DNA of 64,000 nucleotides from Vagococcus carniphilus (lineage in GTDB: Bacteria; Bacillota; Bacilli; Lactobacillales; Vagococcaceae). Each line of letters opens with the position of its first letter. Position 1 is the first letter of the stretch. The stretch is taken from NCBI RefSeq assembly GCF_014397115.1, contig NZ_CP060720.1, forward strand, positions 760,001 through 824,000, written 5' to 3'. The notes beneath the pieces are model-generated. The model saw only the letters and a program-made list of their open reading frames with translations, was not told the DNA's origin and searched no databases. The translations under genes and the position numbers were made by a program. Shown here one piece after another: positions 24,990 to 34,405 of the stretch.

Positions 24990-26852
24990 ATGATTTACTT
25001 ATTAAAAAGTATTTTGACAACGCTCGGCTTATCAATTTATTTTTCAGTTGTAAGTGAAGAGAAGGGATTTACCGCGCTTTATTCAGCATTAGTGAATAGC
25101 CCTTACTTACTACTATTTTCAATTATTGGATTAACTTATTTCTTTAAAAAAATATCAACTATTCATTATAAAACTACTATTTTACAAAAAATTATCTCTT
25201 TCTTTTTTAGTTTATGTACCTGGTTAACAACTGTATACACATCGGATGTACCAACTATTAACCAAGTATTATCAGGAAGACCAGCAGGAGTTTTATATAG
25301 TTTTTGTAGTATTTTAGGTATGTATTGGTTACTAGAAAGTATTCAAAAAATAATTTTACTTCTTTATTATGAAAATGAATGGCGCCATTTATCTATTAAA
25401 AGTAAATGGCTGAATAACTTTATTGAACAATTCAAGAAGTCTCCTTTTTTATGGAGTTTTGCCTTGCTAACATTATTTTGGAGTATAATTGCTATAACAA
25501 CATATCCAGGCACCTTTATGGGAGACACAATGGATCAAATTTTGATGTACTATGGTGTTTATGAAAGAGCTGCTGAACATCCTGTATTATCAACACTTAC
25601 AACAGGCTGGTTTATTCAATTAGGAGAATTTTTTGGAAGTGGTAATATAGGTATTTTCCTTCTTACTTTGTTTCAATTAACTCTTGTTTCAACTGCGTTT
25701 AGTTATGCTGTTTCTCTGTTTGTTAAGCTAACTAGACAAGCTGGGATGGGGCTAGTGATGGTTTTATTAGTCGGTACTATTCCAAGTGTTCATGGAACTG
25801 TTCTTGTTTTGACTAAAGATATTCCGTTTAGTGCTTTCTTTATCGTTTATATAGCAACTTTAATTGCTTATTTTTATGATAATCGATACTTTTTTCAGCA
25901 TAAACTTTACTTAGCACATGTTGTTTCAATCATTCTTATGATGTTGTTTAGATATAACACGTTACATTTTGTTGCCCCGACACTATTAATTTATTTAATT
26001 GGTTATTTCTTTGTTAAAAAGGAAACTCGTTTTTATAAGTCGATTATTGTTATGGGGATTATTGGGTTAGTTTCAGCAAACTTATTGAATACTGCTTTAG
26101 TAAATCAATTTGTAGAGGCTCAGCCTGAACCAAAGAGACGAGAAATGTTATCTGTTCCGTTTCAGCAAACAGCAAGATATGCAAAGTATCATGATGATGA
26201 AGTAACGAAAGAGGAAAAAGAAATTATAAACCGTGTTCTAGATTACGATGTGATAAGGAAAAATTATGATCCTTATCGTTCAGATTCGGTAAAAAAAACA
26301 CATAATGAAGAGGCGACATCTGAAGAGATGTCAGCATATTTTAAATTGTTTATTAAACAATCTTTGACTCACCCGTTATTAGCTTTTGAATCGTTAGCAG
26401 CTAGTCATGGCAATTTATTTAATTTGAACCGTTCAATGAATAGCTATTATGATAGTGAAATTTATGTGGATGAGCCAGGTGAAATTCCAGAAGCGTATAT
26501 TAATTTTGGTGAAAAACATAGTTTTAAAGAAAAAAAACGTGCAACTCAGTTAAGTCGTACACGTTTGAATTTTTATCATTGGTGGGATCAATTGCCTATT
26601 TTATCTCAAATTAATAATTATGGAAGCTATATCTTTTTATTATTTGTTATGTTTGCGATTTATTTACGAGATAAAAAAGGGAAATACGCGGCTATTTGTA
26701 TCCCTGCTTTAGGCATTGTAGGAACCCTAATTGCAGGTCCGATCACGATGGGGTATATACGTTATTTCCTACCAGTTATATTAGTCGTTCCATTTCTGTT
26801 TGGTTTCTTTTTATCAACCAATAAGGAAACGACACCTTTAAGGAGAAATTAA
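24990..26852 (+). CDS. DUF6020-like polytopic membrane protein, possible GT-C glycosyltransferase
   Basis: A 620-residue membrane protein with about 12-14 helices and a soluble stretch near residues 375-480. The extracytoplasmic loop after the fourth or fifth helix reads TYPGTFMGDTMDQILMYY. It is acidic and placed as in GT-C glycosyltransferases, where such an aspartate is catalytic. The family resembles DUF6020, seen in enterococci. The GGAGG at 24980-24984 sets the ATG at 24990. The stop is immediately followed by a GT2 gene, then DUF2304 and a small transporter. I infer it transfers a sugar from undecaprenyl phosphate to an extracellular acceptor. Enzymatic function is unproven. Confidence 0.65.
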   Translation: MIYLLKSILTTLGLSIYFSVVSEEKGFTALYSALVNSPYLLLFSIIGLTYFFKKISTIHYKTTILQKIISFFFSLCTWLTTVYTSDVPTINQVLSGRPAGVLYSFCSILGMYWLLESIQKIILLLYYENEWRHLSIKSKWLNNFIEQFKKSPFLWSFALLTLFWSIIAITTYPGTFMGDTMDQILMYYGVYERAAEHPVLSTLTTGWFIQLGEFFGSGNIGIFLLTLFQLTLVSTAFSYAVSLFVKLTRQAGMGLVMVLLVGTIPSVHGTVLVLTKDIPFSAFFIVYIATLIAYFYDNRYFFQHKLYLAHVVSIILMMLFRYNTLHFVAPTLLIYLIGYFFVKKETRFYKSIIVMGIIGLVSANLLNTALVNQFVEAQPEPKRREMLSVPFQQTARYAKYHDDEVTKEEKEIINRVLDYDVIRKNYDPYRSDSVKKTHNEEATSEEMSAYFKLFIKQSLTHPLLAFESLAASHGNLFNLNRSMNSYYDSEIYVDEPGEIPEAYINFGEKHSFKEKKRATQLSRTRLNFYHWWDQLPILSQINNYGSYIFLLFVMFAIYLRDKKGKYAAICIPALGIVGTLIAGPITMGYIRYFLPVILVVPFLFGFFLSTNKETTPLRRN

Positions 26853-27569
26853 ATGACAAAAGTATTAATGATTATTCCTGCTTACAATGAGGAAGGTAGT
26901 ATTGTTAAGACAACTAAATCTATAGAAGAGTTTAAAAAACAGGTTTCGTTTACGTTAGATTACATTGTCATTAACGATGGTTCAACTGATAAAACAAAAG
27001 ACTTGTTGATTGAACAACAGATTCCAGCTGTTCACCTAATTAAGAATTTGGGAATTGGTGGTGCAGTTCAAACGGGCTACTTATATGCTTACTACAATGA
27101 TTACGATATAGCTGTGCAGTTTGATGGAGATGGTCAACATGATATTACATCTATTGAAGCACTTGTTAAACCAATTATAGATGAACAGTCAGATTTTACT
27201 ATTGGTTCTCGGTTTGTAGAAGGATCCCCTTCTGAATTCAAGACTTCTTTTTCTAGACGAATGGGTATTAATCTGATTTCTTCTTTCATCAAGATAAAAA
27301 CAGGACGTCGTTTATTGGACGTTACTTCCGGATATCGAGCTGCTAATCGCGACGTAATAGAGTATTTTTCTCAGCACTATCCTAAAAAATATCCTGAACC
27401 AGAGACAAATGCGCTTTTAGTTAAACAAAATAAGCGAGTAGAAGAAATCGGGGTAAATATGTTTGAACGATTAGAAGGAAAATCTTCTATCACACCATTG
27501 AAGTCAATCCGCTATATGATAGAAGTATTAACTTCAATTATTTTATTAAGTACAGGGAGGGATAAATAA
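26853..27569 (+). CDS. Glycosyltransferase family 2 (dolichyl/undecaprenyl-phosphate sugar synthase type)
   Basis: A 238-residue soluble GT-A enzyme. It opens MIIPAYNEEGSI, then DYIVINDGSTD for donor binding, then QFDGDGQHD containing the DxD-like metal site, then TSGYRAANRDV. The pattern is that of DPM1/polyprenyl-phosphate sugar transferases that load a single sugar onto undecaprenyl phosphate. It starts 1 base after the DUF6020-like gene and overlaps DUF2304 by 1 base, so the genes are a tight operon. It would supply the lipid-linked donor for a membrane glycosyltransferase. Confidence 0.87.
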   Translation: MTKVLMIIPAYNEEGSIVKTTKSIEEFKKQVSFTLDYIVINDGSTDKTKDLLIEQQIPAVHLIKNLGIGGAVQTGYLYAYYNDYDIAVQFDGDGQHDITSIEALVKPIIDEQSDFTIGSRFVEGSPSEFKTSFSRRMGINLISSFIKIKTGRRLLDVTSGYRAANRDVIEYFSQHYPKKYPEPETNALLVKQNKRVEEIGVNMFERLEGKSSITPLKSIRYMIEVLTSIILLSTGRDK

Positions 27570-27913
27570 TGGATATTTTATCAATAACGATGATTTTTTT
27601 CTCTCTTATATTTTTAATTTTTATTATTAAGCTAATCAGAAATGCGACATTTACTCTAGAGCATTCACTTATGTGGTTAGGTATTGGTATTATTATGTTA
27701 GTATTTTCAGTTTTTCCAAGTATTCCCGAAAAATTTTCTGAATTGCTAGGCTTTGAAACAATGTCTAATTTTTTATTAGTAATGGCTGTTTTATTTAGTT
27801 TAATTCAGTTAATTATTTTTACGAAACATATTACTAAACAGTCCAATGATATAAAAACGCTCGTTCAAGAAGTGTCAATTTTAAAAGAAAAGATAGAAAG
27901 AAAGGATAAATAA
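27569..27913 (+). CDS. DUF2304 family membrane protein
   Basis: A 114-residue protein with three hydrophobic segments and a C-terminal coiled coil (KQSNDIKTLVQEVSILKEKIE). This matches DUF2304, a family found almost always beside GT2 enzymes in polysaccharide or glycosylation clusters. Its role is unknown; a scaffold or accessory for the lipid-linked glycosylation step is possible. It begins at the stop of the GT2 gene and ends 1 base before the next gene. Confidence 0.8.
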   Translation: MDILSITMIFFSLIFLIFIIKLIRNATFTLEHSLMWLGIGIIMLVFSVFPSIPEKFSELLGFETMSNFLLVMAVLFSLIQLIIFTKHITKQSNDIKTLVQEVSILKEKIERKDK

Positions 27914-27914
27914 G

Positions 27915-28256
27915 ATGTTATTATTTTTTGTTTACGTTATTTTATCTTCATCAGGTATCATTTTATTTAAGTTAGGTTCTGCTGACTTATCAATAAAAAT
28001 GGTAAGTAATCAATTGAATATGAATTTTCCAGCTTTAAGTATTTTAGGATTACTTTGCTATTTAGTGAGTTTTATTCTATGGATGATTATCATTTCAAAA
28101 TCTGATGTCAGTTTTATCGTTCCGTTAGGTTTAGGCTTAACCAATGTTTTAATTTTAGTTGGTTCATCCGTTGTGTTGAAAGAAACAATTAATATATATG
28201 GTATGGTAGGGATTGTTTTAATCCTTGCAGGCACATTACTTATTAATAAAGGTTAG
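27915..28256 (+). CDS. Small EamA/SMR-like membrane protein, possible flippase
   Basis: A 113-residue protein with four membrane helices, the size and layout of small multidrug resistance and ArnE/ArnF-type proteins. The end GLGLTNVLILVGSSVVLKE resembles the third helix of SMR proteins. In lipid-linked glycosylation operons such small proteins flip undecaprenyl-phosphate-sugar across the membrane. That role is inferred from the operon. Ordinary SMR drug export is the alternative. It is the last gene before an imperfect terminator. Confidence 0.75.
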   Translation: MLLFFVYVILSSSGIILFKLGSADLSIKMVSNQLNMNFPALSILGLLCYLVSFILWMIIISKSDVSFIVPLGLGLTNVLILVGSSVVLKETINIYGMVGIVLILAGTLLINKG

Positions 28257-28274
28257 AGATTAAATAAGATTATA

Positions 28275-28306
28275 AGATATCAGGACTGTTTGTCTGATGT
28301 CTTTTT
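28275..28306 (+). terminator. Imperfect terminator after the glycosylation operon
   Basis: AGATATCAGGAC pairs imperfectly with GTCTGATGTCT, followed by a T-run. It separates this operon from prfC. Confidence 0.6.
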
Positions 28307-28431
28307 ATTTTGAAAACAAAGAGAAGAATAAATGGGCATTCATTCACTTTAAGGGGTAAACATGATATAATTAACAATGTTTTGATAAAAAGAGAATCAA
28401 TTTAAATATAAAATTTAGTTAGGAGAATATT

Positions 28432-30009
28432 ATGGGGTTTAATCAACAAAAAGAAGTTGAGCGTAGAAGGACATTTGCTATCATTTCCCATCCGGATGCG
28501 GGGAAAACAACGATTACAGAGCAGTTACTATTGTTTGGGGGCGCTATTAGAAGCGCTGGTACAGTTAAGGGAAAGAAAACAGGTAACTTTGCTAAATCTG
28601 ACTGGATGGATATTGAAAAACAAAGAGGGATTTCTGTAACAAGTTCTGTGATGCAGTTTGATTTTGAAGACAAACGCGTTAATATCTTGGATACACCAGG
28701 ACATGAGGATTTCTCAGAGGATACTTATCGAACACTTATGGCCGTTGACAGTGCTGTTATGGTAATTGATAGCGCCAAAGGTATTGAAGCACAAACTAAA
28801 AAATTATTCCAAGTTTGTCGTATGCGTGGTATTCCTATTTTTACGTTCATCAATAAATTAGATAGAGATGGTCGTGAACCATTAGAGTTATTGGAAGAAC
28901 TTGAAGAAGTTTTAGAAATCGAATCTTACCCAATGAACTGGCCAATTGGTATGGGTAAAGGGTTTGAAGGGTTATATGATATCTTTAATAACAGAGTAGA
29001 AATCCACCGTCCAGAGCGTTATGATGGCGAGCGTTTCTTACCATTAAATGAAAATCATGAACTTGAAATAGATCATCCAATCAAACAGCTTTCAATTTTT
29101 GATCAAGTGATGGATGATGCTGAGTTGTTATTAGAAGCAGGAAATGAATTTTCTGAAGAAAAAATTGCTAACGGACAATTAACACCTGTGTTCTTTGGTT
29201 CAGCTTTAACTAACTTTGGGGTAGAGACATTTTTAGAGACTTTCTTAAAATTTGCTCCAGCTCCATCAGCACATAAAACAAAAGATGAGGGAGAAGTGAG
29301 TCCTTATAGCGAAGACTTCTCAGGTTTTATCTTTAAAATCCAAGCTAATATGAACCCTGCTCACCGAGACAGAATTGCATTTGTCCGTATTTGTTCAGGC
29401 TCATTTAGTCGTGGGATGGACGTTCAATTATCTCGTGAGAGTAAAAAAATTAAATTAAATAATTCAACTCAATTTATGGCGGATTCTCGTGAACAGGTAG
29501 AAGAAGCAGTTGCGGGTGATATCATTGGTTTATACGATACAGGTACTTACCAAATTGGAGACACTATTTATACTGGGAAAGAAAAAGTAGAGTTCGAAGA
29601 TTTACCTCACTTTACTCCAGAATTATTTATGCGAGTAACAGCTAAAAACGTTATGAAACAAAAGTCCTTCTACAAAGGGCTAAATCAATTAGTTCAAGAA
29701 GGTGCAATTCAGTTATATAAAACGTATTTGACAGAAGACTTTATTATCGGTGCTGTTGGACAACTTCAATTTGAAGTGTTCAAACATCGTATGCAAGGAG
29801 AATACAATACAGAAGTCATCATGGATCCTATGGGAACTAAGATTGCTCGTTGGATTAATCCTGAGCAATTAGATGAAAAAATGAGCTCTAGTCGAAATAT
29901 TTTAGCTAGAGACCGTTTTGACCAACCACTATTTTTATTTGAAAATCAATTTGCAATGCGTTGGTTTACGGATAAATATCCGGAAGTGGAACTTAAGAGT
30001 TTATTGTAA
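28432..30009 (+). CDS. prfC: Peptide chain release factor 3
   Basis: A 525-residue translational GTPase recycling RF1/RF2 from the ribosome. G motifs are clear: HPDAGKTT (20-27), RGISVTSS in switch I, DTPGHED and NKLDRDG. The RF3-specific C-terminal domain follows ([18 protein letters not shown]). Length is standard. AGGAG precedes the ATG by 8 bases. A GT2 gene follows after about 40 bases without a terminator, so read-through is possible. Confidence 0.95.
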   Translation: MGFNQQKEVERRRTFAIISHPDAGKTTITEQLLLFGGAIRSAGTVKGKKTGNFAKSDWMDIEKQRGISVTSSVMQFDFEDKRVNILDTPGHEDFSEDTYRTLMAVDSAVMVIDSAKGIEAQTKKLFQVCRMRGIPIFTFINKLDRDGREPLELLEELEEVLEIESYPMNWPIGMGKGFEGLYDIFNNRVEIHRPERYDGERFLPLNENHELEIDHPIKQLSIFDQVMDDAELLLEAGNEFSEEKIANGQLTPVFFGSALTNFGVETFLETFLKFAPAPSAHKTKDEGEVSPYSEDFSGFIFKIQANMNPAHRDRIAFVRICSGSFSRGMDVQLSRESKKIKLNNSTQFMADSREQVEEAVAGDIIGLYDTGTYQIGDTIYTGKEKVEFEDLPHFTPELFMRVTAKNVMKQKSFYKGLNQLVQEGAIQLYKTYLTEDFIIGAVGQLQFEVFKHRMQGEYNTEVIMDPMGTKIARWINPEQLDEKMSSSRNILARDRFDQPLFLFENQFAMRWFTDKYPEVELKSLL

Positions 30010-30047
30010 GTCACTAGTCAATGGGGAAGAATAAGGACGAAAAACAA

Positions 30048-30995
30048 ATGAATCAATTAATTACAATTATTATTCCTTGTTTCAATGAAGAACAGGCGAT
30101 TCAACATTTTGTTGATGAAATGTCAAAAATCGAAAAACAATTTGAAGCAACGAATTTTGAGTATATTTTTATAAATGATGGCTCAACCGATAATACGCTA
30201 CCTGTTTTAAAAGAGCTCTCAAAGGTAAATGAGAAGTATCATTATCTATCATTTTCTAGGAATTTTGGAAAAGAAGCAGCTCTATATGCGGGATTGCAAC
30301 ATTCTACTGGTGATTATGTAACGGTGATGGATGTGGATTTACAAGATCCCCCTTCTTTACTACCAAAAATGTATCAGTTGATCACAGAAGAAAAATACGA
30401 TTGTGTAGGAACAAGACGTGTTAGTCGTAAAGGTGAGCCTAAAATCAGGTCTTTTTTCGCGCGTCAATTTTACCGAGTGATTAATCGGATTTCTGATGTG
30501 GAAATAGTAGATGGAGCCAGAGACTATCGTTTAATGACCAGACAGATGGTTGATGCCATTTTAGAAGTAAAAGAATACAATCGTTTTTCAAAAGGAATTT
30601 TTAGTTGGGTGGGTTTTGATACTTACTATTTGGAGTTTGAAAATGTGGAAAGAACAGACGGGGAAACTTCTTGGTCCTTTTGGAGTTTATTTAAATATTC
30701 TCTAGATGGGATTGTAGCATTCTCGGAATTTCCTCTAGTTTTTTCTGCGTTTGTTGGTTTGTTTTCATTTGTTGGAGCTATTATTGCTTTGATTTTTATT
30801 ATTATCCGGGCGTTAGTGTATGGTGACCCAACTTCAGGATGGCCATCCCTTGTCTGTATTATTTTAGCCTTAGGCGGTTTGCAACTTCTATGTTTAGGCG
30901 TTGTGGGTCAATATTTAGGCAAAACTTTCTTAGAAACAAAAAGAAGACCGATTTATATTATTAAAGAGAGTAGTAAAGTGAATAAAGATAATTAA
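30048..30995 (+). CDS. Membrane GT2, undecaprenyl-phosphate glucosyltransferase type
   Basis: About 315 residues. A GT-A domain (TIIIPCFNEEQ, FINDGSTDNT, VMDVDLQDPPSLL, ARDYRLMTRQM) is followed by two membrane helices around residues 225-290. This is the CsbB/YkcC/GtrB layout. It probably makes undecaprenyl-phosphate-glucose or -GlcNAc for decorating teichoic acids or polysaccharide. I chose the ATG at 30048, with AAGGA about 10 bases upstream, over an ATG nine codons earlier that has no ribosome site. It lies between prfC and a large glycerophosphotransferase fusion. Confidence 0.85.
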   Translation: MNQLITIIIPCFNEEQAIQHFVDEMSKIEKQFEATNFEYIFINDGSTDNTLPVLKELSKVNEKYHYLSFSRNFGKEAALYAGLQHSTGDYVTVMDVDLQDPPSLLPKMYQLITEEKYDCVGTRRVSRKGEPKIRSFFARQFYRVINRISDVEIVDGARDYRLMTRQMVDAILEVKEYNRFSKGIFSWVGFDTYYLEFENVERTDGETSWSFWSLFKYSLDGIVAFSEFPLVFSAFVGLFSFVGAIIALIFIIIRALVYGDPTSGWPSLVCIILALGGLQLLCLGVVGQYLGKTFLETKRRPIYIIKESSKVNKDN

Positions 30996-31121
30996 CGAAT
31001 AATTAATTTTAAATAAATTTCATTCATTTTAGTTATTTTTTAAAAATAATTAGTTTTATATAACAAAACGTGGGAAGTAGTTGTTTATCAAAATAATTTT
31101 GAATGGAGAGTTTTTTTGTAA

Positions 31122-33812
31122 ATGTTAAACAAAAAAGTGAAAAATACAATAAAAAATAAAATGTCAAAATCTTATGAGTTTAAATATCTGAAGTATCTTA
31201 AGCATAAATCAATTGAGGAAAACCAAATTTTACTTGAATCAACACAAAGTAGAGATTTTAGTGGTCATGTTCTTTATGTCTGCAAAGACTTAGCGGAAAG
31301 ATATCCTCAAATGCAATTAGTTATTTCGATTGTTCCAGAAAAAAAAGATTGGCTTCAATTATTATTAAAGAAACAAAATATTACTGATAAAGTAAAAGTA
31401 GTTGAATTTTTAAGTAAAGATTATTTTTTGGCCTTAGCTACAAGTAAGTATCTGATTAATGACACAACTTTTTGGTCATTTTTTAATAAGAGACCTGAGC
31501 AAGTTTACATTAATATATGGCATGGAACGCCCCTAAAAAAATTAGGAAAAGACATGAATTTGGACGGATTTGGAAATGTTCAAAAGAATTTTTTAGCTTC
31601 TGATTATTTAGTCGTTAGTAACGACTATACGAAAGATAAATTAGTTGAAAGTTATAACTTAAATAATATTGCAAGTACAAAAGTTGTTGTCGCACCTTCT
31701 GCAAGAAACTCTATATTATTTGATGATTTAGTTAGAGAAAAAGTTAGAAATGAGCTAGATTTAGATAATAAAAAAGTTTATATGTACATGCCAACTTATA
31801 GAGATGAAGGAACATCAATCTCTTATACAGAAAAAGCATTATTAGCTCTGGATAAAAACTTAACCGATAACGAAGTATTATTTGTAAAACTACATCCGTT
31901 TGATGCTGAAAAGATGACTTTAAATATTCATGATTTGAAACATGTAAAACCTTTTCCAAGTAAATATGAAACGTATGAGTTTCTAACAGCGGTGGATACT
32001 TTAATAACAGATTATAGTTCTATTATGTACGATTTCTTGTGTACAAATAGATCAACAATCTTATTTACTTATGATAAAGCAGCTTATTATAAGCAAAGAG
32101 GATTATATGAAGATATTGCTGATTACCCTTTCTTAAAAGTAAGTACTATTGACGAATTGATTACTCATCTAAGAGATGAGGATGAGCTAACAGACAAAAA
32201 TTTCCAAGATAAGTACATTAGTAATGATAACTTAGAAGGAACAAAAGAGTTAGTAGACTATCTATTCTCAGGTAAAGCTTGTAGCAACATCAAAGAATTT
32301 AGTTTGAGAAATGAGAAGGATAACGTAGTATTCTTTGCTGGACCACTTTGGGATAATGGAATTACGCAAGCTTTTTTCAATACATTGGATGCAATTGATT
32401 TAGAAGAAAATAACTATATCTTGCATTTGAAAGATAAAAGCGTGAAGTATGCACATAAATATAAATTAAAAGAGCTACAAATTCCTTATATATTGACATC
32501 CGGTGTAGCTCAGTACAGTTTTTTTGAAGGTATTTTCACCCACCTGTATTTGAAGAAGGAATGGTTTGGAAACAAATTCATGAGAAAAACAATTGAAACA
32601 GTTGTTATGAAAATGTACCGTTTAGATTTTCGACGAATGTTTAATAATTTGGAAATTAATCATTTTATTCATTACACAGGATTTGAACGTGCGTATGCAG
32701 CGATGACTCAAGCTATTTCTGGTGAAAAAATAAAAACAACTATTTTTTATCATACAGATATGTTCGAAGAGTACGATGCTAAAAAAAATATCAATAAAAA
32801 AGTCTTGAAAAATAGTTATGAAAAAGTTGATCAAGTTGTTCTGGTTAATGAGGAATTAAGAGAAAGATTGGTTTCTAATTATCCTAAAATAAAAAATATA
32901 AAAATTTTAGATAATTTCCTTGGAACAGATAAGATCATAGAAGCATCAGAAGAAAGCTTATTTACATCACTATTAGATACATCAATTACTCATTATGGCG
33001 GAATTAAGAAAACAATTCATGATTCTTTACCTGTTCAAATTAAAGAAGACAATTCTTTTACTCCAATTGACCGATTGTTTAAAACAATTATTCAAAGACG
33101 AAACATTGGTGAAAGTGATTTAATTCCTAATGTTAAAAAGTATAAAAGTGAACTAGATGGAATTTTTCAATCGAAATATACAGAGTTGTTTAAAGTGACA
33201 GACAGTTTAGAAATTACAAACGAAGAGTTAGGTTATATTTATGGATTATCTAAATTAAAACTGATTGATGATTTGTTGGATCCTAATGTGAAGGTGTTTT
33301 CTAATATCGGTCGTTTTGATAAGCAAAAAGGACATGATCGTTTGTTGACTGCATTTGAAGAAGTTCATAAACATCATCCGAATACAAGATTAGTTATAAT
33401 TGCTCCACATGGACCTTTAAAAAATCAAACAATTAATCAAGCTAAAGAGTCTTCTGCCAATGAGCATATTTATATTGTTGGTGGAATGCAAAACCCATAT
33501 TCACTTTTAAAATATTGTGAAGCTTTTGTTTTTACAAGTTTATATGAGGGATTAGGTTTGGTAGTATTTGAATCATTAGCTGTTAATACAAATGTCATAA
33601 CAGTTGAGATTCCAGCTACTTCACGTGGATTACAAAAAGGACAGCCTGAAAATGCTGCACCGGTTGCGATGGTAGTAAAAAATGATCAAGAAAGTATTAC
33701 TAAAGGTTGGTTAGACTATCTAGATAATGAGCAAATTTTCAGTCCATATGATTTTGATAAAGTTGAACAAGAATCGTTAGCGAGTTGGGAAGATGTTATT
33801 AAGCCACTTTAA
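31122..33812 (+). CDS. Fused CDP-glycerol glycerophosphotransferase and GT4 glycosyltransferase
   Basis: An 896-residue bifunctional protein. The N-terminal ~390 residues are TagF-like: NIWHGTPLKKLGKDM (HGT motif) and LITDYSSIMYDFLCTN. The C-terminal ~480 residues are GT-B, with SNIGRFDKQKGHDRLL in the donor domain and YEGLGLVVFESLAVNTNV containing the glutamate motif. It should build a glycosylated glycerol-phosphate (teichoic acid-like) polymer or linker, with polymerisation and glycosylation in one chain. GGAGAG lies ~11 bases before the ATG. It has its own upstream gap of ~126 bases and a strong terminator after it. Substrates are unknown. Confidence 0.85.
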   Translation: MLNKKVKNTIKNKMSKSYEFKYLKYLKHKSIEENQILLESTQSRDFSGHVLYVCKDLAERYPQMQLVISIVPEKKDWLQLLLKKQNITDKVKVVEFLSKDYFLALATSKYLINDTTFWSFFNKRPEQVYINIWHGTPLKKLGKDMNLDGFGNVQKNFLASDYLVVSNDYTKDKLVESYNLNNIASTKVVVAPSARNSILFDDLVREKVRNELDLDNKKVYMYMPTYRDEGTSISYTEKALLALDKNLTDNEVLFVKLHPFDAEKMTLNIHDLKHVKPFPSKYETYEFLTAVDTLITDYSSIMYDFLCTNRSTILFTYDKAAYYKQRGLYEDIADYPFLKVSTIDELITHLRDEDELTDKNFQDKYISNDNLEGTKELVDYLFSGKACSNIKEFSLRNEKDNVVFFAGPLWDNGITQAFFNTLDAIDLEENNYILHLKDKSVKYAHKYKLKELQIPYILTSGVAQYSFFEGIFTHLYLKKEWFGNKFMRKTIETVVMKMYRLDFRRMFNNLEINHFIHYTGFERAYAAMTQAISGEKIKTTIFYHTDMFEEYDAKKNINKKVLKNSYEKVDQVVLVNEELRERLVSNYPKIKNIKILDNFLGTDKIIEASEESLFTSLLDTSITHYGGIKKTIHDSLPVQIKEDNSFTPIDRLFKTIIQRRNIGESDLIPNVKKYKSELDGIFQSKYTELFKVTDSLEITNEELGYIYGLSKLKLIDDLLDPNVKVFSNIGRFDKQKGHDRLLTAFEEVHKHHPNTRLVIIAPHGPLKNQTINQAKESSANEHIYIVGGMQNPYSLLKYCEAFVFTSLYEGLGLVVFESLAVNTNVITVEIPATSRGLQKGQPENAAPVAMVVKNDQESITKGWLDYLDNEQIFSPYDFDKVEQESLASWEDVIKPL

Positions 33813-33836
33813 TTAATAGATTCTAAAAATAACTTA

Positions 33837-33882
33837 AAAACCTTCTACGAATGCTAGTAACTGGCACTTCGTAGAAGGTTTT
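33837..33882. terminator. Bidirectional terminator between the fused transferase and DUF1827
   Basis: AAAACCTTCTACGAA pairs perfectly with TTCGTAGAAGGTTTT, with an inner TGC/GCA. It has A and T tracts and lies between convergent genes. Confidence 0.9.
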
Positions 33883-33914
33883 ATTTGTTTTTATTTAAAA
33901 TAATTGCGAGGAGT

Positions 33915-34226
33915 TTATTTTTCATTGGCCTGTTTTTTCTTTTTGGCTACGGGCATTGAAATTTCGACGACACCTTTCGTTCGTATGATGTCCAAATCGT
34001 CACTATCAATTCCTCTTTCAAGAATTTCATTCAATACATGCTCAACTTCAAAGTCTTTAACTTCACGCATTTTATTTACAATGACCACTTCGATATGACT
34101 ATCAGCGATACTGTGAACAACAAGCGTTTTTCCTAGAGAATACACTTTTACTAAGTTAGCATCTGTATTTTCCAATTGCTTTGAAACTAATACTGCATAA
34201 CTGTTTGTTACATCAATTAATTTCAT
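33915..34226 (-). CDS. DUF1827 family protein
   Basis: A 103-residue cytoplasmic protein of the DUF1827 family of Lactobacillales: LIDVTNSYAVLVSKQLENTD at the start, a DSHIEVVIVNKMRE strand-helix core and a basic tail KKKKQANEK. The function of the family is unknown. It neighbours clpE, as in related enterococci, and is on the same strand. AGAGGTG sits ahead of the ATG at 34226, which I prefer to a GTG three codons earlier. The basic tail may bind nucleic acid, but that is a guess. Confidence 0.8.
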   Translation of the reverse strand: MKLIDVTNSYAVLVSKQLENTDANLVKVYSLGKTLVVHSIADSHIEVVIVNKMREVKDFEVEHVLNEILERGIDSDDLDIIRTKGVVEISMPVAKKKKQANEK

Positions 34227-34350
34227 CCTCTTCACCTCTAACTATTATTGAAACATCTTTCAATTTCTAATCTAATTATAACATAAATAAAAAAAAATAA
34301 CGGAAACTGGGCACTTTTCTTTATTTATTTTGAACAAAAATGAACGGAAA

Positions 34351-34390
34351 AAATAACGAAAGTGACATTAAGTTGTCAGTTTCGTTATTT
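34351..34390 (-). terminator. Terminator after clpE
   Basis: AAATAACGAAA and TTTCGTTATTT pair, with an inner GACA/TGTC. A long A-run on the plus strand becomes a T-run on the clpE strand. Confidence 0.85.
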
Positions 34391-34405
34391 CTATTTATTA
34401 GGTGG

